64,000 bases of DNA from Bin80 sp965219915. Lineage in GTDB: Bacteria; Bacteroidota; Rhodothermia; Rhodothermales; Bin80. The notes beneath the pieces were generated by a model. The model was not told the DNA's origin. It saw only the letters and a program-made list of their open reading frames with translations, and made no database searches. Position 1 is the stretch's first letter. Each line of letters opens with the position of its first letter. Made by a program: the position numbers and the translations under genes. The stretch covers positions 186,001 through 250,000 of the forward strand of contig OZ244794.1 of assembly GCA_965219915.1 (NCBI GenBank), written 5' to 3'. Shown piece by piece: positions 26,306 through 35,207 of this stretch.

Positions 26306-28882
26306 ATGCGAGGTGCCGGCTTCCTGATAGTTCTTTTGGGCTTGTCTCCGTTGGTTACACAAGCCCAGAACGCCAGCGGTCTGCTGAATGAAGGGAGTTA
26401 CCGAGAGGCGCGTGCTGCTTTCTCGGATAGCCTGTATAGTACCAATATTGAGGGCTACTTCGAGACCTACATCCAATCCGGGGCCTATGAAGCGGGACTT
26501 CGGCGGGCGCAGCAAATGCTCCGCAACACGTCTCAGCCGGCGTACGTGAACTACGGCATTGGCCGGCTACACGCTGTCAACGGGAATTGGACTGAAGCTG
26601 AAGCGGCCTATCTAGCAGCGATCCAGGCCAAGAATGACTACTGGCTCGCGGGTCTGGAGCTGGCGGAGCTGTACCGACAGCGAGGCAATGCACGTCAGGC
26701 CGAACGCCTGTATTCGGTGATCAACGCTAGGCTGAGACAGGGAGGATTCACTACCGCCTTGGGCCTTGCTATTGGAGCACGGGCTGCGATGCGCCTAGGA
26801 GATCACCACGAGGCCAACGAAGCCTTCTCAACGGCACTTCGCCTAGATGCGGATAATGTTCAAGTCATACTGTGGTATGGAGACCTGTACAGGATCACTC
26901 ACGACGAAGCATTCGCGAAGGATCTCTACGAAAGAGCTCTAGGAATAAATTCGAATCGCGCAGAAATTTACGTGAAACTGGCTTCGGTCACGGGATCGTA
27001 TGCTCAGAAGGAGGAGCTTGCTGAACAGGCACTGCGGATTACAGATGGTTTTGCGCCGGCATTGGCACTAAAGGCCAAACTGCACATATTGGACGGGGAT
27101 TTCCCCGAAGCTGTATCCGTAGCGCGCCAGGCACTGGATCAGAATCCGGGTAGTATAGAGGCATGGGCGCATTTTGCTGCTGCGCAACATATGCAGGGAG
27201 CGATTGAGTCTGTGAGTCAGGCAGAAACCGCTGTGCTCGAGCTCACGACCCGTCCCACATCCTTCTATCGCATTATTAGCGAGGATTTAGCATTGCGGTT
27301 CAGATACCCTGATGCCGTCACGTATGCCCAAAAAGCAGTCGAGGCCCATCCCGACGATGCTGCTGCGAACGCAACGTACGCAACTGCCCTCATGCGCCTC
27401 GGAGAGGTGGAGTCAGCGCGCGCGTATATGGAGCGCAGCTATGATCGGGATGCCTTTAACCTGTACGCAGCCAATACTCTAAGCCTGTTGGATGCACTGG
27501 ATGAGTTCGCTACACTGACGAGTCAGCATTTTACGCTTCGCATTCACGAGGATGAGCGGCATGTATTGGGTCCAATCATGTTGCGCGAGGCCGAAAAGGC
27601 TTACGAAATTCTGCAGAGCTACTACGGATACGAACCCGAGGACCGGATCCTGTTGGAAGCCTATAATGATGCGGACGACTTTGCAGTTCGCGTAGCAGGA
27701 GTACCACATATCGGCCTGCTGGGTGTGTGTTTTGGGGATGTTGTTGCCATCAATACACCCGCTGCAATATCAGAATCACAATATAACTGGGCCCGCACGC
27801 TCTGGCATGAGGTGGCACACACAATGACCGTCGGACTGAGCAATTATCGGGTGCCAAGATGGTTGACCGAAGGGCTGTCAGTCTATGAGGAAGTGCGTGC
27901 GAACCCGGCCTGGAAACGTGATCTGGAGCTCCAGTTCTTTACCGCGTATGATCAGGGCCGACTACACAGCCTAGATGAAATTGACCGCGGTTTCACACGT
28001 CCGACATTCCAAGGGCAGGTCCTTTTGAGTTATTATCACGCTTATCGTGTCATTGAATTTGTTGTCGCCGAATATGGCTTCGATGTAATAATGGACTTGC
28101 TAAAGTCTTTGGCCAGTGGGCAATCAGAGTCGGCAGCGATTCAAAACGCAATAGGAATACCACGTGAGGCGTTGGATACTGCATTTAGGGCACACCTAGA
28201 TGAGGAAAGAGATCGACTGGATCCTGTACTTCAAGGATGGCCGGATATGCTGACCGAAGAATTGCACGGTGGAAACCTGCGGGAGTATCTGGCCAGCAGA
28301 GGCGTAAACTCCTTCTATGATCTCTTGACTGAGGGGGAGGAAGCCCTTGAAGCAGGCAACCTCGACGACGCCGAGTCTGCGTACCGCATGGCCCTGGACA
28401 TCTATTCGGACTACACCGGCCCTGGCAACCCTCACGAAGGCCTGGCAGAAGTGTACCGGCGGCGGGGACAGATCACTGAACTCGCCCATGTCCTGCGGAA
28501 TCACCTGGCAGGGTATCCCTATGGAGATGCACAGGCGGTTGAGTTGGCAGGTATCTTGCTACAGCGTACAGATACAACCCAGGCGGTGAGCTACCTGGCG
28601 CGTTCGCGCTATACACAACCCTATGACGCAGACGTTCTCGGACAGTTGGCCAAACTGTACGCCGATCTGGGCCAACATGCACAGGCGGTAGAAATGCGAC
28701 GGGCAATATTAGCACTCAATCCGGTAAATCGCGCCGAGGCACAGTTCGCACTTGCGACCAGTCTGTTTCACAATCGACAAATGACCGAAGCAAAACGAGC
28801 AGTACTTCAGTCACTTGAAATTGCACCGGGTTACCGCGAAGCACAAAGCCTGCTCCTGAAAATTGTGGATGGCGATGAGTAG
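26306..28882 (+). CDS. TPR protein with a peptidase-MA-like (gluzincin) domain
   Basis: 858 residues with a signal peptide (ending VTQAQ). TPR-type helical repeats fill about residues 30-400 and 640-858. Between them is a zinc-peptidase-like domain with HEVAH at 501-505 and the third ligand E522 in WLTEGLSVYEE, the gluzincin pattern, so it is likely active. Such exported TPR-peptidases probably process or scaffold envelope proteins; the substrate is unknown. Its 3' end overlaps the DUF4159 gene by 8 bp, so the two are translationally coupled. Confidence 0.85.
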   Translation: MRGAGFLIVLLGLSPLVTQAQNASGLLNEGSYREARAAFSDSLYSTNIEGYFETYIQSGAYEAGLRRAQQMLRNTSQPAYVNYGIGRLHAVNGNWTEAEAAYLAAIQAKNDYWLAGLELAELYRQRGNARQAERLYSVINARLRQGGFTTALGLAIGARAAMRLGDHHEANEAFSTALRLDADNVQVILWYGDLYRITHDEAFAKDLYERALGINSNRAEIYVKLASVTGSYAQKEELAEQALRITDGFAPALALKAKLHILDGDFPEAVSVARQALDQNPGSIEAWAHFAAAQHMQGAIESVSQAETAVLELTTRPTSFYRIISEDLALRFRYPDAVTYAQKAVEAHPDDAAANATYATALMRLGEVESARAYMERSYDRDAFNLYAANTLSLLDALDEFATLTSQHFTLRIHEDERHVLGPIMLREAEKAYEILQSYYGYEPEDRILLEAYNDADDFAVRVAGVPHIGLLGVCFGDVVAINTPAAISESQYNWARTLWHEVAHTMTVGLSNYRVPRWLTEGLSVYEEVRANPAWKRDLELQFFTAYDQGRLHSLDEIDRGFTRPTFQGQVLLSYYHAYRVIEFVVAEYGFDVIMDLLKSLASGQSESAAIQNAIGIPREALDTAFRAHLDEERDRLDPVLQGWPDMLTEELHGGNLREYLASRGVNSFYDLLTEGEEALEAGNLDDAESAYRMALDIYSDYTGPGNPHEGLAEVYRRRGQITELAHVLRNHLAGYPYGDAQAVELAGILLQRTDTTQAVSYLARSRYTQPYDADVLGQLAKLYADLGQHAQAVEMRRAILALNPVNRAEAQFALATSLFHNRQMTEAKRAVLQSLEIAPGYREAQSLLLKIVDGDE

Positions 28883-29606
28883 ATGCACTCAAACCATCAT
28901 CGTGACGTTGTTTCTGGTCTTCTGCGGCACAGAAGCCATGGCGCAGGCCGACTACGGCTTCCGGTTTGTACGCGTGCGATTCGAAACCCCAGGAATGAGT
29001 GAGCGAGGCCGGGGATGGGGGCGAGGCGGCGGGGCAATGTGGGCACATGACTATCCGGTCGCTGAGCAGAACTTTTACATTGCGCTCGAGCGCACTACAT
29101 CAATTCATGTCGAAGAGCCGTATCTGGTGCTGGACCTCATGGACCCGGCAATCTTCGAACACCCCATTCTATATCTCTGCGAGCCAGGGTACTGGCAGAT
29201 GACAGACGAAGAAGTCGAGCAACTGAAGGAATACCTGAACAGAGGAGGATTCCTGCTTTTTGACGATTTTCGGGGAGACTATGAGTGGTATAATCTCTAT
29301 GAACAAATGCAACGTGTGCTCCCGAATCGCGAGCCGATTGAACTTCCGGCCAGTCATCCAATATGGAGCATATACTTTGATGTTGATCCGGTTGCCGCCC
29401 CTTCACTGGTGAGTGGGTATTTGGGATCTATAAGTGCGGATCGGTACATGGGATACTTTGACGATAACGGTCGTCTCATGGCACTGGCAAACCACAATCA
29501 GGATATTGGAGATGGTTGGGAATACCCTGACCGGGATTTTGAGAACGCATCCACCATCAGCTTTCAAATGGGTATCAACTTTGTGATATATGCGCTCACA
29601 CACTGA
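28875..29606 (+). CDS. DUF4159 family exported protein
   Basis: 243 residues from the ATG at 28875, which overlaps the previous stop; TTG at 28863 and ATG at 28869 are alternatives. A signal peptide (LFLVFCGTEAMAQ) is followed by the DUF4159 fold, related to class I glutamine-amidotransferase-like domains: YLVLDLMDPAIFEHPILYL, then LKEYLNRGGFLLFDDFRG. Family members are found with MoxR ATPases and von Willebrand proteins in Bacteroidota; here a MoxR gene follows after 75 bp. Molecular function is unknown. Confidence 0.83.
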   Translation: MSRCTQTIIVTLFLVFCGTEAMAQADYGFRFVRVRFETPGMSERGRGWGRGGGAMWAHDYPVAEQNFYIALERTTSIHVEEPYLVLDLMDPAIFEHPILYLCEPGYWQMTDEEVEQLKEYLNRGGFLLFDDFRGDYEWYNLYEQMQRVLPNREPIELPASHPIWSIYFDVDPVAAPSLVSGYLGSISADRYMGYFDDNGRLMALANHNQDIGDGWEYPDRDFENASTISFQMGINFVIYALTH

Positions 29607-29681
29607 CCGGGTACTACACGGGCAACTAGCCACATTTTCCTCCGTAGCCGGTATCATGGCTTCACTTAGACTTTAATTATT

Positions 29682-30698
29682 TTGACTGCTATCGAAGAGC
29701 TTGAAAAGCCTGCGCTTGAGCGTTTACGTGAAGGCAGATCCCAAATTATGTCGCAGGTACGCCGGCGCATAGTCGGGCAGGATGATGTGATTGAACAGGT
29801 GCTCATTGCACTTTTCTCGGGAGGACACTGCCTGCTGACCGGGGTCCCGGGGCTTGCAAAAACGCTTCTCATCAAGTCGCTCGGAGAACTGCTGGATTTG
29901 TCCTACAGACGCATTCAATTCACGCCGGATCTCATGCCAGCGGATATTACAGGAATGGACATGCTGGATGAGGATCGCACCACCGGACGACGAACGATTG
30001 AGTTTGTTAAAGGACCAATCTTTGCCAATATTATCCTTGCAGACGAGATCAACCGCACGCCTCCCAAGACACAGGCGGCGCTGCTGGAGGCAATGCAGGA
30101 ATATCAGGTTACCGCCGCCGGCGAAAGATATACGTTAGAGAAACCTTTTTTTGTGCTTGCCACGCAGAATCCCATTGAGCTCGAGGGCACATACCCATTG
30201 CCAGAAGCGCAGTTGGATCGATTCATGTTCAATATTGTGATTGACTATCTGTCTGCCGAGGATGAGTTGCAGGTAGCTCTGGAAACGACCACACGCGAGC
30301 AGGCATCCCTGGATACTGTGTTGTCTGGGGCGGATATTCTGTCATTTCAAAGTGAGATTCGCAAGGTATTCGTTCCCAAAAACGTCGCACAATTCGCTGT
30401 GGATCTCGTACGAAGTACAAGACCGGGCAGGAATGGAACACTGGAATTTGTCTCCAATTGGGTGAGTTGGGGCGCAGGTTTGCGCGCTACACAGTACCTG
30501 CTACTGGGAGGCAAGGTACGCGCGGCCTTACGCGGCCGATACAATGTGGCCATTGAAGACATCCACGCTCTTGCCTATCCTGTCCTCCGCCACCGCGTAT
30601 TGACAAATTTTTACGCGGAGAGCGAAGGCATAACGGTCGAGCGGGTCATTGACCAACTCCTGAACGACGTTCCCGAACCCAAGAGTGGACTTTCGTAA
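29682..30698 (+). CDS. MoxR-family AAA+ ATPase
   Basis: 338 residues starting at TTG 29682, the only reasonable start. Walker A is GVPGLAKT at 54-61, Walker B is IILADEINRTPPK, sensor 1 is FVLATQNPIE and the arginine-finger region is PEAQLDRFMF. MoxR ATPases act as chaperones that activate metal-binding VWA partner proteins. The usual partners (DUF58 and BatA-type VWA genes) are absent: the next gene is on the other strand. So this is either a reduced cluster or the partners are elsewhere. Confidence 0.93.
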   Translation: MTAIEELEKPALERLREGRSQIMSQVRRRIVGQDDVIEQVLIALFSGGHCLLTGVPGLAKTLLIKSLGELLDLSYRRIQFTPDLMPADITGMDMLDEDRTTGRRTIEFVKGPIFANIILADEINRTPPKTQAALLEAMQEYQVTAAGERYTLEKPFFVLATQNPIELEGTYPLPEAQLDRFMFNIVIDYLSAEDELQVALETTTREQASLDTVLSGADILSFQSEIRKVFVPKNVAQFAVDLVRSTRPGRNGTLEFVSNWVSWGAGLRATQYLLLGGKVRAALRGRYNVAIEDIHALAYPVLRHRVLTNFYAESEGITVERVIDQLLNDVPEPKSGLS

Positions 30699-30717
30699 TC
30701 TGGGAGGTCACCCCGGA

Positions 30718-32085
30718 TCAGATAGTGAACAATTCGCCCTGGCCCGGTGTCAACACGCGTGCATTCGGGCATTTCTCACGAATGGTTCCTGCGAGCCATT
30801 GCCGGGCCTTGGTTTCTCCGTGCACCAGAATAATTGTTTTCGGCTGGAGCTCCATGGCAAGTTTGGCCAGGTCCTGTCGATTGGCATGCCCGCTAAACCG
30901 GAAGCGATCTACCTCACACACTATTTTCTGCATGCCACGTTCACGACTTAGGAGTACACCCTCCGCCCCACTTTGCGCCGCATGAAGAAGCTTCCCGGCA
31001 GGCAGATCTTCTTTCGCAAATCCAACGAAAAAGATCGCGTGCTTTTCATCTTCGAGAAGCTCCACGGCAACCCGATGTGACAGCGTATGCTCAATCATCA
31101 TGCCACTGGCCAAAACATGAATCCCAGGCTGGTTCAATGCTCTACGTCGCGCCTTATGGCTTCGGGGAAACTGTCTCTGTTCTACCCCATAAACCGTGAA
31201 ATCCGAGTCGAGGCGAGGTGTAGAATCGGCACAATCGTCGTAGATACGCGAAACTTCGCGCAATCCACCTGCACTGTAAATGGGCGTCTCCGGATCAATG
31301 ATTCCTCGACGCTTGTAGTCCCCGAGGAGTGCCAGTATTTCCTGCGCTCGTCCCAACATAAATACAGGTAAGAGTACCGTTCCGCCCCGCTTTAGTACCG
31401 CAGCAAGCCGCTCACCAAAACGTACCTCCTCCTGCGCCCGTGTGATGGTTTCTGCCACGGGATCAGCACCAAGCGTCGACTCCATGATGAGTGTATCAAC
31501 CGGTTCTGAGGGATAGCTCCCACCCGGAATAATCGTCTGGTCATGCACACAGGTATCACTGGTGTAAAATATGCGCCGACCATCCTTAGTAGCCAAAAGT
31601 ACACCGGTTGCACCCAGCAAGTGTCCAGAGTAATAGAATTTGGTCCGTATATGCCCTGGCTGCAAGTCAAACCATTCGTCGTACGGATGCGCCCGGAAGG
31701 CATCAAAAAAATCCTCAAGGTCCTCTTCGTCAAACAGTGCACGGAAAGGGGATGAACCCTCGTCAAACTTTCGTTGCTGAAGCCTCGCAGATGCATACAG
31801 CATGGAGACTGTTAACGTGCGCGTGGCAGGTGTGAGGTGTAACCGTGCCATAGGCCACTTTTCGTTCAGAGCGGGGAGGCTTCCGATATGATCGTGGTGT
31901 GCATGCGTGACGAAGACGTGATCAATTTCGCGATTAATTATCGGGACAAAATCCGGCAATGTGGCGGGGCCGTCCTCATTCGGGTCTGCACCAACATCCA
32001 AAATAACCCCGGTACCGTTTATGCCGAGGTAATGACAGCTAGCACCAATGTCGTTGGCGTTGCCGAGTGAAATAAAGTCAATCAT
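30718..32085 (-). CDS. MBL-fold beta-CASP exonuclease-like protein
   Basis: 455 residues. The metallo-beta-lactamase signature THAHHDHIGSLPAL is followed by the beta-CASP insert, with the late motifs LASGMM, FVGFAKED, FRFSGHANRQDLAKL and IILVHGE placed as in CPSF73/RNase J/YsfC-like RNA-processing enzymes. Expected role: RNA exo- or endonuclease. The N-terminal LGNANDIGASCHYLGING is typical of the group. It is the last gene of a minus-strand run, 9 bp after the transaldolase gene, and converges with the moxR gene. Confidence 0.88.
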   Translation of the reverse strand: MIDFISLGNANDIGASCHYLGINGTGVILDVGADPNEDGPATLPDFVPIINREIDHVFVTHAHHDHIGSLPALNEKWPMARLHLTPATRTLTVSMLYASARLQQRKFDEGSSPFRALFDEEDLEDFFDAFRAHPYDEWFDLQPGHIRTKFYYSGHLLGATGVLLATKDGRRIFYTSDTCVHDQTIIPGGSYPSEPVDTLIMESTLGADPVAETITRAQEEVRFGERLAAVLKRGGTVLLPVFMLGRAQEILALLGDYKRRGIIDPETPIYSAGGLREVSRIYDDCADSTPRLDSDFTVYGVEQRQFPRSHKARRRALNQPGIHVLASGMMIEHTLSHRVAVELLEDEKHAIFFVGFAKEDLPAGKLLHAAQSGAEGVLLSRERGMQKIVCEVDRFRFSGHANRQDLAKLAMELQPKTIILVHGETKARQWLAGTIREKCPNARVLTPGQGELFTI

Positions 32086-32094
32086 GATGTGGGC

Positions 32095-32769
32095 TTAGCC
32101 CGCCTGATTCTGTTTGAAGACGTCCCAGTCCCCCAGAAATTGCGCAAGCCCAATATCTGTGAGCGGGTGCTTGAGCAATTTCTTGATCACTCCCAAAGGC
32201 ATCGTGGATACATGCGCCCCTAAGAGTGCAGACTGCAGGACGTGCATTGGATGGCGAATAGAGGCAGCAAGCACTTCTGTGGCGTAGCCATAATTCTCGT
32301 AGATCTGGATGATCTCCTGGAGCAGGTTCATGCCCTCAACGGAAATGTCATCTACGCGCCCCAGGAAAGGACTGATATACGCTGCACCAGCTTTAGCAGC
32401 CAGGAGTGCCTGCGTGGGCGAGAAACAAAGCGTGCAGTTTGACCGAATACCCTCCTGGGCAAGCGCATTAATGGCCTTGATTCCATCCAGGATCAGGGGG
32501 ACCTTAACCACAACATTATCCCGAATTGCTGCCAGTGAGCGGCCCTGCTCCATTATACCGTCAAAGTCAACCGCAGTGACTTCGGCGGACACATCCCCCG
32601 GAACCATGTCACAGATCCGGGCTATGTGTTCATGAAAATCAAGTGACTGCCCGGCGCGCTCAGCCGCAATTTTCATCAGGGACGGGTTGGTTGTAACGCC
32701 GTCCAAGACTCCCATTTCACTGGCTTCCTGGATTTCGTTGAGATCTGCTGTGTCAATGAAGAATTTCAT
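32095..32769 (-). CDS. Small transaldolase / fructose-6-phosphate aldolase
   Basis: 224-residue TIM-barrel enzyme of the short transaldolase family (MipB/TalC/FSA). MKFFIDTADLNEI and DGVTTNPSLM open the barrel; K89 in VVVKVPL is the Schiff-base lysine, and PFLGRVDDI is the phosphate-binding turn. Length fits either transaldolase or FSA; the two cannot be separated safely without a structure-based alignment. Its role is in the pentose phosphate pathway or aldol sugar metabolism. It sits between the PP2C phosphatase (54 bp) and the beta-CASP gene (9 bp). Confidence 0.9.
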   Translation of the reverse strand: MKFFIDTADLNEIQEASEMGVLDGVTTNPSLMKIAAERAGQSLDFHEHIARICDMVPGDVSAEVTAVDFDGIMEQGRSLAAIRDNVVVKVPLILDGIKAINALAQEGIRSNCTLCFSPTQALLAAKAGAAYISPFLGRVDDISVEGMNLLQEIIQIYENYGYATEVLAASIRHPMHVLQSALLGAHVSTMPLGVIKKLLKHPLTDIGLAQFLGDWDVFKQNQAG

Positions 32770-32823
32770 TTGATGTAGGTCTGGTTTGTGTTCAAGGCAT
32801 GGTGATCTTCAAGAGCTTGCCGT

Positions 32824-34512
32824 TTACGTATCGGTTGCTTTCATAATTATCAGAGTACGATCGTCACTAAGTGCTGCAACGGGCCCCGTGAAGTTCTCTA
32901 TATCATTTTGGACCAATTCAATAAGGGCAGTTGGCGAGCAACTGCGATTCGCCATCAGGAGGTCCAAAAGCCGCTGTTCGGTGTACTCTTCCATCGCTTC
33001 CCCCATGGCTTCGGTTACACCGTCGGTAAATAGCACGATAAAATCATCGGGGGCCAGCGTTATGTACCCCGGAAGATATGGTACGCTCGGAATGATACCG
33101 AGGAGCGGCCCTCCATCTTCAAGATGTTCAACCTCTCCGTTCGCACGAATGAGTAGAGGAGCTTCGTGTCCGGCATTCACAAACGAGAGGGATCGGTCCG
33201 GGTAATAAATGGCTGCAAAGGCTGTTATGAATTTATCCGCGGCCGTGTTCTCATATAAGACGGAATTGGTGCGTTCAATGGCTTCCTGGAGCGTAAGGTC
33301 CATTGGCAGCATCACGTGTGTGCACGCGTGGATGCTGGACATCAGGAGTGCCGCGGGCGCACCTTTGCCGGTAACGTCCGCAATCATGAAAAGTGTGCGA
33401 TCTTTGGTTATGGACACGATATCAAAATAGTCTCCTCCTACCTCCCGGCTCGGCAAAGCGAGCGTGGCAACCTCCAGCCCGGGGATCTTCGGAATCGAAG
33501 CTGGCAGCAGGTTGCGCTGAATCTCGCGGGCCATGCGAAGTTCCTCTTCAAGCCTTTGTCTGGCGATCCGCTCCTCTACCAGTTCAGCATTTTGAATAGA
33601 AGTCACTGCCAGACTGCCAAGAGCATAGAGGAATTCAATGTCTTTGCGATTATAGGGTGCCCGATTCATTTTTGCTCCCAGGCATAGCACTCCATGAACC
33701 GATCCCTGCTGCTGGATTGGCAGGGCAATCGCCATATTGTTCTGATCCAGTATATCTCCAGGCTCCGCCCTGACGAGATCTTCAACACTCGAGAGAAACT
33801 CGAGATCAAGGACATCTGCGCTGGTTCGTCCACGTGATACTAGTTCAAAAGTGTTCTCCGGGCGCTTCAGGTAAAACAAATGGTTCTGGACAACCATGTG
33901 ACCCATGAGTGCGAAAGAAAAGATCTTCAATACTCGCTCACGGTCTACTGTGGCATTGAACTCTTTGGACAACTCGAAAAGAGTATTGAGCTGCTGTACG
34001 GTGTTGTCCAAATCCAGGTTCGTTTGCCGCAACTTTTCCACAATCAGCGAATTGCGAACAGCCGCCGCCGACATGTTTACCATTGACTGCACAAATTCAA
34101 GCTCTGTTTTTTCGAAGTATCCTCCGATGAGCTTGCTGCCCAGTGCAATAGCGCCGACTTCTTCGCGCTCCTCGCGTATGGGCAATAGCAGATGGATTCC
34201 GAGAGACCGCAGAGCAGCAGGCAATGCGTCGCCCGAGGCTACCGCATCCTGTGTCAGCGGCGGCAGTTCAAGGTAGTCGCCCTCTTTGATTTTGGGGATC
34301 CCTTTTACCACGACCGCATGCCATTTACGCTCTCCAGAATCGTACAAGAGCGCGATTCCCCGTGTAACCAAGAGCCTGCCCATGGCCGTCAGAAGCAGGT
34401 TGCCAAGAAAAGAGTACAGTTCTGAAGAACTGCTCAATGCTTGGCTGGTCTGGAACAGCGCCTGCAGGTCGTATCGCTGTGCCTGCTCAGCCCGAGGGGC
34501 TGTCTTCTTCAT
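32824..34512 (-). CDS. GAF-domain PP2C/SpoIIE-type serine phosphatase
   Basis: 562 residues, cytoplasmic. Residues 15-170 and about 190-310 look like two GAF sensor domains (for example LLITAMGRLLV and IALPIQQQGSVHGVLCLGAKM). A linker coiled coil (ERIARQRLEEELRMAREIQRNLLP) leads to the PP2C domain with metal ligands in VGGDYFDIV, DVTGKGAPAALLMS, NAGHEAPLL and LFTDGVTEAM. RsbU-like proteins of this build dephosphorylate anti-sigma-factor antagonists in stress switches. No rsb partner gene is adjacent. Confidence 0.9.
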   Translation of the reverse strand: MKKTAPRAEQAQRYDLQALFQTSQALSSSSELYSFLGNLLLTAMGRLLVTRGIALLYDSGERKWHAVVVKGIPKIKEGDYLELPPLTQDAVASGDALPAALRSLGIHLLLPIREEREEVGAIALGSKLIGGYFEKTELEFVQSMVNMSAAAVRNSLIVEKLRQTNLDLDNTVQQLNTLFELSKEFNATVDRERVLKIFSFALMGHMVVQNHLFYLKRPENTFELVSRGRTSADVLDLEFLSSVEDLVRAEPGDILDQNNMAIALPIQQQGSVHGVLCLGAKMNRAPYNRKDIEFLYALGSLAVTSIQNAELVEERIARQRLEEELRMAREIQRNLLPASIPKIPGLEVATLALPSREVGGDYFDIVSITKDRTLFMIADVTGKGAPAALLMSSIHACTHVMLPMDLTLQEAIERTNSVLYENTAADKFITAFAAIYYPDRSLSFVNAGHEAPLLIRANGEVEHLEDGGPLLGIIPSVPYLPGYITLAPDDFIVLFTDGVTEAMGEAMEEYTEQRLLDLLMANRSCSPTALIELVQNDIENFTGPVAALSDDRTLIIMKATDT

Positions 34513-34521
34513 GCGCCAAGC

Positions 34522-35205
34522 CTAAAGATCAAAAGACTCACCCGGTTTCAGTACGCGAGTATCAAGACTAACCGCGTTCATAGATGATTGCCAAGCATCG
34601 GTATCCGCCTCAATAGGTGGATACGTGTCAAAGTGGACAGGGACTGTAAGATTGGGTTTTAGCATGCGTGCTGCTCTTAATGCTCCCGGAATCCCCATAG
34701 TAAATAGGTCACCAATGGGCAGAAATGCCAAATCTATATCATGGTCTTCACCGATCCAGGCCATTTCTGTAAAGGGACATGTGTCACCCGAATTATACAC
34801 ACAAAGTCCTTCGGCGAAGATAAGGTAACCGTTCGGGTTGCCCCCATATGTGCCGTCCGGGAAGGAGGAAGAATGACGTGCATACGTCTGCGTCAATTTC
34901 CCCCATTCGAAAGTGCACGACCCTCCCGTATTCATGGGCTGTACGTTTTCATGCCCTTGCTTGTATGCATACTCGGTAATTTCGTGATTTCCGACGATTA
35001 GCGCACCAGCTCGCTCCGCGATCGCCAGCGTATCCCCCCAATGATCGAAGTGGGCGTGCGTCAAAATAATGACATCGGGAGACAGGGAATCGGCACTTGT
35101 AATTTTCTCTGCTATAGGATTTCCCGTGATGAAAGGGTCAAAGAGCAAGATCTTGTCGTTTGTCTCCACTTGTAGGACGGAGTGTCCAAAGTAGGTGATT
35201 TTCAT
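34522..35205 (-). CDS. UPF0173 family MBL-fold metal-dependent hydrolase
   Basis: 227 residues. It begins ITYFGHSVLQVET, has the metal motif THAHFDHWGDT, then NHEI, NSGDTCPFTEM and PVHFDTYPPIE, the complete UPF0173 pattern. Members are putative L-ascorbate-6-phosphate-lactonase-like hydrolases; the substrate is not known here. It begins 2 bp after the LamG gene stop and ends 9 bp before the phosphatase gene on the same strand. It is the third MBL-fold protein in the window. Confidence 0.9.
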   Translation of the reverse strand: MKITYFGHSVLQVETNDKILLFDPFITGNPIAEKITSADSLSPDVIILTHAHFDHWGDTLAIAERAGALIVGNHEITEYAYKQGHENVQPMNTGGSCTFEWGKLTQTYARHSSSFPDGTYGGNPNGYLIFAEGLCVYNSGDTCPFTEMAWIGEDHDIDLAFLPIGDLFTMGIPGALRAARMLKPNLTVPVHFDTYPPIEADTDAWQSSMNAVSLDTRVLKPGESFDL

Positions 35206-35207
35206 GA

